Source of the DNA: Sandaracinaceae bacterium
Lineage (GTDB): Bacteria > Myxococcota_A > Polyangia > Polyangiales > JAFGIB01
Reading direction: 5' to 3'
Assembly: GCA_017881055.1 (NCBI GenBank)
Contig: JADGRF010000101.1
Location: 1 to 64,000, forward strand
DNA length: 64,000 nt
Shown here one piece after another: positions 59,386-64,000 of the stretch (position 1 is the stretch's first letter; each line of letters starts with the position of its first letter). The notes below the pieces were generated by a model. The model saw only the letters and a program-made list of their open reading frames with translations, made no database searches and was not told where the DNA came from. The position numbers and the translations under genes are program-made.

Positions 59386-60693
59386 ATGATCGCTCCCACT
59401 TCCGAACCCAAAGCCGACGGCAATCTCGCGAAGACCCCGTTCGCGCACTTGGTCGTGTACCTCTACCAACACCGGTCTAGCGGGACCCTGCTGCTCGGCG
59501 AGGCCGACGCCCCCAGCGTCGATCGCGAGACCGCCACGTGGGTGCGCTTTCAACGCGGTCGTGCCGTCGCCGCTCATTTCGCGGCTGGCCCCGCGGAATC
59601 GCTCGAGCTAGGCCTCTTGCCGCTTTGCGAGCTGCGCGCCGCGCCGTTCGAGTTCTTCGAAGAGGACGCAGTCGGCGACGACGTCGACGTGGTCACCGGC
59701 ATGTTCGACCCGCACGGTTTCGTTGCTGAAGCTGCGCGGCGTTACCCGCGCCCCGATATCGCGAACGACGTGCTGTCACGCTTCGCTGGAACGCGCCTGC
59801 GCATCCAACTCGGTGTCGACGTCGATCGCCTGCGGCTGTCGCCCGGGGAGATCAAGCTCGTCGAAATACTGCGCGCCGGTCCCAGCGACATCGAGACCTT
59901 GTGCTCGCTGAGCGAGTTGCCGATCGACGAGTCGCGCCGTCTGCTCTACGTGCTCATCATCGCGAAGCTGGTCGTGCCCTACGAGCCGAAGAATCCGCAG
60001 AGTGCACAGATCAACTTTCGGCAGCCGCAGCCGTCGCCCACCGCGTACAGCCTGACGCCGGACCCCGCTCCGGTCGCGACACCTGCGGCCACGCCCGACG
60101 CGACCAAGGGCGCGTCGGGGCCGTCGAGCTCGAAGCCACCGGCTCGAGCGCCCGTCGCAACCACGTGGCAGACCATCGCGTCGCGTGCGGCGCAAGCATC
60201 GATGCATCCGGGCGCGCCGGCCGCCGGGCCGGCCAAGGGCGCGCGTCCGACCAGCATGTCACCCCCGCGGGCCAGCCTGCCGCCGGTCGAAGCGCTCGAC
60301 GCCGCAGGCAAGCAGAAGCGCATCGAACAGATGTTCGCACGCAACGCGTTCGACGAAGCGTTGCCGGTGATCCGCGCGCTCGTGGCCGAGGACGCGAACA
60401 ACCCGCAGTATCGTGCTCTGCTCGGTTATGCCCTGCTCGTTCGCTCCAGCGAAGGTGTGCCGAAAGAAGTCGTCGACGAAATCAACAGCGCTCTGCGTCT
60501 GAACGAGGACGAGCCGCGCGCGCTCTACACGAAAGCGCTCTCGTACAAGCGTGCCGGCAAAGAGCGAGAAGCTCTGCACTACTTCAAGCGCACGGTTGCG
60601 GTCGAGCCCGGACACATCGAGGCCGCGCGCGAGATCCGCCGGCTCGGCATGCGCGCGACCAGCGACGACAAGGACAAGAAGGGCCAGCGCTGA
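59386..60693 (+). CDS. DUF4388 (PATAN)-like domain and TPR protein
   Basis: 435 residues. The N-terminal ~110 residues (TPFAHLVVYLYQHRSSGTLLL, then VRFQRGRAVAAHF) match the DUF4388/PATAN pattern found in myxobacterial and cyanobacterial signalling proteins. A middle winged-helix-like segment has GEIKLVEILRAGPSDIETLC. Then comes a Pro/Ala-rich linker (about 225-300) and C-terminal TPRs (about 305-420). ATG 59386 is chosen over an in-frame start at 59182 because the extra 68 residues look non-coding. Probably a cytoplasmic adaptor in a two-component or motility pathway; no partner is visible. The acyl-CoA ligase follows after 131 bp. Confidence 0.75.
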   Translation: MIAPTSEPKADGNLAKTPFAHLVVYLYQHRSSGTLLLGEADAPSVDRETATWVRFQRGRAVAAHFAAGPAESLELGLLPLCELRAAPFEFFEEDAVGDDVDVVTGMFDPHGFVAEAARRYPRPDIANDVLSRFAGTRLRIQLGVDVDRLRLSPGEIKLVEILRAGPSDIETLCSLSELPIDESRRLLYVLIIAKLVVPYEPKNPQSAQINFRQPQPSPTAYSLTPDPAPVATPAATPDATKGASGPSSSKPPARAPVATTWQTIASRAAQASMHPGAPAAGPAKGARPTSMSPPRASLPPVEALDAAGKQKRIEQMFARNAFDEALPVIRALVAEDANNPQYRALLGYALLVRSSEGVPKEVVDEINSALRLNEDEPRALYTKALSYKRAGKEREALHYFKRTVAVEPGHIEAAREIRRLGMRATSDDKDKKGQR

Positions 60694-60824
60694 GGCGTCG
60701 CGAATCGCTCCCCGGCCTCCGCCGTGCTACAAGGCATGGCTCTTTGCGGGACCTGGGGTTGGGTCTCACTTCAGCACCGCTTTGGCGCGTTCGATGGGAG
60801 CGCGGCCGTCCGTGACCTCTGCTT

Positions 60825-62603
60825 ATGCCTGCCAACACGCCGCACTTCAAGAACCTCGTCGAGCTGTTCCAGCACGCCGTGCACAGCTACGCGGATCGGC
60901 AAGCGTTTGGCGTCCTGAAGGGCAAGGAGTGGGTCTGGACCACGTACGCCGAGCTCGATCAGCTGGTCACGCAATGCCGCGCCGGGCTCGCGCTGCTCGG
61001 CGTGGGCCGCGGTGATCGCGTCGGCGTGATCGCGGACAACCGCCTGGAGTGGGTGATCGCTGCGCACGCCACCTTCCAGCGCCGCGCGATCTACGTGCCC
61101 ATGTTCGAAGCTCAGGTCGACAGCGAACTCAAGTACATCCTCGCCGACTCCGGCTGCAAGGTGTGCATCGTCGCGAACTCGTCGGTGGCCACGCGCGTCG
61201 GTGCGATCCGCGAAGACCTGCTCGACCTCGCGCACGTCGTGAACATGGAGGGTGCGCCGGACGACCCGACGTCCTTCACCAACCTGCTCGCGCGCGGCGC
61301 CGAGCGCGCGATCACGGGACGCACCCCGAGCCCGACCGACGTCGCGACCTTGATCTACACGTCCGGCACCACGGGCGAGCCGAAGGGTGTGCGGCTGACG
61401 CATGGCAATCTCGCGAGCAACACGGCTGCGCTCAGCGAGATGCGCGACTACGGTCCTGATCCGCGCACGATGGCGTTCTTGCCGTGGGCGCACGTGTTCG
61501 GCGGCTGCGTCGAGCTGAACCTGGCGTTCGCGCTGGGCGCGAGCGTGGCGATCTGCAAGAACGCCGACCAGCTGTTCGAAGAGATGCCGCGCGTCCGGCC
61601 CACGACGCTGTATGCCGTGCCGCGCATCTGGCAGCAGATCTATCAAGACATTCAGCGCGAGCTCGCCAAAGAAACGGACATGGGTCGCAACATGTTCGAG
61701 CAAGGCCTGCGCCTGCGTGCGAAGCAAGCGCGTAGCGAGCGCTTGAGCTTGTCCGAGAAGATGTTACTCAACCTGTCCGACAAGCTCGTAATCGGCAAGC
61801 TCAAGGCGCAGCTCGGTGGCCGTCTGCGTCTCGCGTTTTCTGGTGCCGCGCCGTTGCCAGCGGAGGTCGCGGAATTCCTGCACGCAATCGGCGTGACCAT
61901 CCACGAAGGCTACGGGCTCACCGAGTCGAGCGGATCCTCCACGACCAACCCGGCGGGAGCCGTACGTTTCGGTTCCGTCGGCAAGCCCGTTCCGAACACC
62001 ACGATCACGATCGACCGCGCTGCCTACAGCGGCGACGACCCGCGCCAGGGCGAAGTGATCATCCATGGTCCCGGCGTGATGGCCGGCTATCACAACCGGC
62101 CCGAGGACACCGCCGCCGCGCTGACTGCGGACGGCGGTCTGCGCACCGGCGACGTGGGTCATCTCGACGACGACGGCTATCTCTACATCACCGGTCGCGT
62201 CAAGGAGCTCTACAAGTTGAACAGCGGGCGTTACGTCGCGCCGGTTCCGCTCGAAGAAAAGCTCAAGCTCAGCCCGTTCATCTCGAACTGCATGGTCTAC
62301 GGCTCCGGCCAGCCCTACAACGTCGCGCTGATCGTCGCAGACGTGCCCGCGCTCGCGGCGTACTTCGGCGGTGATGCGCGCCCGGTGCAAGATCTCCTCT
62401 CCGAGCCACGCACGCGTCGCTTGTTCGAAGAAGAGATCCACAAGCACAGTCGCGACTTCCGCACGTTCGAGCTCGTGCGCAATTTCTGGATCGAGATGGA
62501 GCCGTTCACACGTGAAAACGGCATGCTCACCCCGACCTTCAAGCTGCGCCGCGACAACGTGTGCAAGCGCTACGAAGGCAAGCTGCTCTCGCTCTACGGC
62601 TGA
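60825..62603 (+). CDS. long-chain acyl-CoA synthetase (AMP-binding)
   Basis: 592 residues of the ANL superfamily. Motifs: [18 protein letters not shown] (P-loop), YGLTESSG, then [20 protein letters not shown] (adenylate/hinge), and [14 protein letters not shown] with the following LE.KL. The long insert and the C-terminus fit FadD15-like long-chain fatty acid ligases of about 600 residues. It activates a fatty acid to acyl-CoA with ATP and CoA at the membrane face. The phosphotransferase gene starts 4 bp after its stop, so both are in one operon and may act on the same acyl chains. It is not a FAAL. Confidence 0.92.
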   Translation: MPANTPHFKNLVELFQHAVHSYADRQAFGVLKGKEWVWTTYAELDQLVTQCRAGLALLGVGRGDRVGVIADNRLEWVIAAHATFQRRAIYVPMFEAQVDSELKYILADSGCKVCIVANSSVATRVGAIREDLLDLAHVVNMEGAPDDPTSFTNLLARGAERAITGRTPSPTDVATLIYTSGTTGEPKGVRLTHGNLASNTAALSEMRDYGPDPRTMAFLPWAHVFGGCVELNLAFALGASVAICKNADQLFEEMPRVRPTTLYAVPRIWQQIYQDIQRELAKETDMGRNMFEQGLRLRAKQARSERLSLSEKMLLNLSDKLVIGKLKAQLGGRLRLAFSGAAPLPAEVAEFLHAIGVTIHEGYGLTESSGSSTTNPAGAVRFGSVGKPVPNTTITIDRAAYSGDDPRQGEVIIHGPGVMAGYHNRPEDTAAALTADGGLRTGDVGHLDDDGYLYITGRVKELYKLNSGRYVAPVPLEEKLKLSPFISNCMVYGSGQPYNVALIVADVPALAAYFGGDARPVQDLLSEPRTRRLFEEEIHKHSRDFRTFELVRNFWIEMEPFTRENGMLTPTFKLRRDNVCKRYEGKLLSLYG

Positions 62604-62607
62604 TCGC

Positions 62608-63684
62608 ATGGCAGATCGCAAAGAAGCCAACAGCGAGCGAGCCGAGCTCGGCGACGACAGCGCGCAGCCGCTCGATACGCGAGCGCTCTCGCGCTACCTG
62701 AGCGAGCACGTGCCGGGCGTCGTTGGGGAGGTCGCCGCCCGCAAGTTCGCGGGTGGCCAGTCCAATCCCACGTACAAGCTCGACGCGGGTGGCCGTCAGC
62801 TGGTGCTGCGCAAGAAACCGCAGGGTGTGCTCTTGCCGACTGCGCACATGATCGAGCGCGAGTACCGCGTGTACCGTGCGCTCGAGAGCAGCGAGGTGCC
62901 CGTCCCGCGGCCGCTCTTGTACTGCAAGGACGCCTCCGTGATCGGCACCGAGTTCTTCGTGATGGACTACGTTGCGGGCCGCATCTTCTGGGATCCGGCG
63001 CTGCCCAACGTCGAGGCATCCGAGCGTCGCGCGATCTATTCCGAGATGGTGCGCGTCCTTGCAGCTCTACACTGCGTGGACTACGCCGCCTGCGGGCTCG
63101 CCGACTACGGCAAGCCTGGTAACTACTTTGCGCGTCAGCTGAAGCGTTGGACCGAGCAGTATCGCGCCGCGCAAACCGAGACCTTGCCCGCGATGGACGC
63201 GCTCAGCCGCTGGTTGCCCGCGCACCTGCCGAGCGACGACACCACCACCTTGGTGCATGGCGACTTCCGGCTCGACAACATGATCTTTCATCCGACCGAG
63301 CCGCGCGTGCTGGCGGTGCTCGATTGGGAGCTCTCCACGCTGGGTCATCCGCTCGCCGATCTCGCCTACGCATGCATGCCGTACCACCTCGGTGCGCCCG
63401 GGCGCGCGGCGATCGCCGGCATCGCAGGTCCAGGAACCGCCATTCCGCGCGAAGCGGAGTACCTCGCCGAGTATTGCAAGCACACGGGGCGCACGAGCTT
63501 GCCGGACCACACGTTCTGCTTGGCGTTCTCGCTCTTTCGCTACGCCGCGATCGTGCAGGGCGTGTACCGGCGCGGCCTCGACGGCAACGCCAGCAGCAGC
63601 GACGCCACGAGCTACCGAGACCGCGTCGCCCAGGCCGCCGAAGTCGGCTTTCAGCTGGTCCGCGCTTCCGGCAGCGACGTCTGA
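62608..63684 (+). CDS. phosphotransferase family protein (APH fold, ACAD10/11-like)
   Basis: 358 residues. APH/choline-kinase fold: an N-terminal lobe with [20 protein letters not shown], the Lys in [11 protein letters not shown], the catalytic Brenner loop [14 protein letters not shown] (about 219) and the metal Asp in [17 protein letters not shown]. This subfamily stands beside acyl-CoA dehydrogenases and ligases and in animals is fused as ACAD10/11, which phosphorylates 4-hydroxyacyl-CoA. A similar acyl-CoA kinase role is inference, supported by the acyl-CoA ligase just upstream (4-bp gap). The upstream in-frame start at 62371 is discarded because it lies inside the ligase. Confidence 0.9.
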   Translation: MADRKEANSERAELGDDSAQPLDTRALSRYLSEHVPGVVGEVAARKFAGGQSNPTYKLDAGGRQLVLRKKPQGVLLPTAHMIEREYRVYRALESSEVPVPRPLLYCKDASVIGTEFFVMDYVAGRIFWDPALPNVEASERRAIYSEMVRVLAALHCVDYAACGLADYGKPGNYFARQLKRWTEQYRAAQTETLPAMDALSRWLPAHLPSDDTTTLVHGDFRLDNMIFHPTEPRVLAVLDWELSTLGHPLADLAYACMPYHLGAPGRAAIAGIAGPGTAIPREAEYLAEYCKHTGRTSLPDHTFCLAFSLFRYAAIVQGVYRRGLDGNASSSDATSYRDRVAQAAEVGFQLVRASGSDV

Positions 63685-64000
63685 GCGCCGCCGCCGGGCC
63701 GCCGCGTGCGGCGACGCACGCGCCAGAGAATCAAGACGCCGAGGCCGCTTAGGCTCGTGCTCGGGGCCGTGCGGTCGTGCGGCGGCAACGCGGTCGCGCA
63801 GCCCGAGCCGCCGTGCTTCTTTGCGGAACCAGCGGCGTCGGTCGCTCCTGTTCCAGCTGACGACGCGCCCGCATCGCCGAGCCCTGCGCCGGCATCGCTG
63901 CGCGGGACGCCGCCGTCCAGCTGGAACCCCAGCATCAGCTCGCGACGCCAATCGCTGAAAGGCCCGGAACAAGCGATGGCCACCTTGGAGTCGAGCGGGC
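63651..64000 (-). CDS. 3' end of a surface protein with MYXO-CTERM-like tail (partial)
   Basis: The frame is open across the right edge of the window, so only the last ~116 residues are seen. An Ala/Gly/Asp linker ([20 protein letters not shown]) precedes [20 protein letters not shown], the helix [11 protein letters not shown] and the basic end RVRRRTRR. This Cys, short helix and Arg cluster is the myxobacterial sorting-signal pattern seen also in the MopE-repeat frame. Thirteen more residues follow the Arg cluster, which is unusual. The end overlaps the phosphotransferase 3' end by 34 bp, antisense. What the rest of the protein is cannot be seen. Confidence 0.6.
   Translation of the reverse strand, partial: PLDSKVAIACSGPFSDWRRELMLGFQLDGGVPRSDAGAGLGDAGASSAGTGATDAAGSAKKHGGSGCATALPPHDRTAPSTSLSGLGVLILWRVRRRTRRPGGGAQTSLPEARTS

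Overview
The window is a high-GC chromosomal segment. Several features point to a myxobacterium (Myxococcota, probably Polyangiales-like): three giant soluble Ser/Thr kinases fused to an ATPase and TPR-like region, very long Cys-rich surface proteins with MopE-type repeats, RCC1 and vWA lipoproteins, MYXO-CTERM-like C-terminal sorting tails, and a FAAL/PKS/NRPS locus. I cannot fix the species. I saw no rRNA, tRNA, CRISPR array or insertion sequence.

Layout. 1-2.5 kb: a broken cytochrome P450, then a GNAT acetyltransferase overlapping a CLC-type transporter whose motifs match fluoride/proton antiporters, then a small Dabb protein. 2.5-11.7 kb: a tightly coupled minus-strand operon of three lipoproteins (a nine-repeat CDCGCG protein, a 2019-residue vWA/RCC1/C-type-lectin protein, and a 441-residue protein). 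11.75-12.24 kb: an amber-interrupted reading frame holding a perfect 21-bp inverted repeat. 12.3-16.4 kb: giant kinase 1. 16.3-18.2 kb: pirin, with an odd WCGPC tail after its stop, and a cNMP-GGDEF diguanylate cyclase. 18.4-24 kb: a YfhO-like membrane protein and a MacA/MacB-type efflux operon. 24-25.8 kb: a truncated aminotransferase divergent from aspartate-semialdehyde dehydrogenase (asd). 26-38.7 kb: one 4212-codon frame made of two MopE-repeat surface proteins fused without a stop. 38.8-41.2 kb: a periplasmic protein with an OmpA-like end and a PcaF-like thiolase.

41.3-59.1 kb: two paralogous giant kinases in inverted orientation bracket a divergent pair of megasynthase genes. The minus-strand gene is FAAL-ACP-KS-AT(degenerate) and stops at the first strand of a DH domain. 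The plus-strand gene starts inside a DH domain and continues ACP-C-A-PCP-reductase. The simplest reading is one ancestral lipo-peptide-aldehyde synthase cut within its DH by an inversion. The AT lacks its GHSxG serine and a central block, and the DH lacks its catalytic His.

59.4-64 kb: a DUF4388/TPR protein, a long-chain acyl-CoA ligase and a phosphotransferase pair that probably act on acyl-CoAs, and the 3' end of a MYXO-CTERM-like protein leaving the window.

The region mixes intact housekeeping genes (asd, efflux, thiolase, acyl-CoA ligase) with an unusual number of broken or rearranged genes. The strongest leads are the inversion-split synthase between twin kinases and the double MopE frame.
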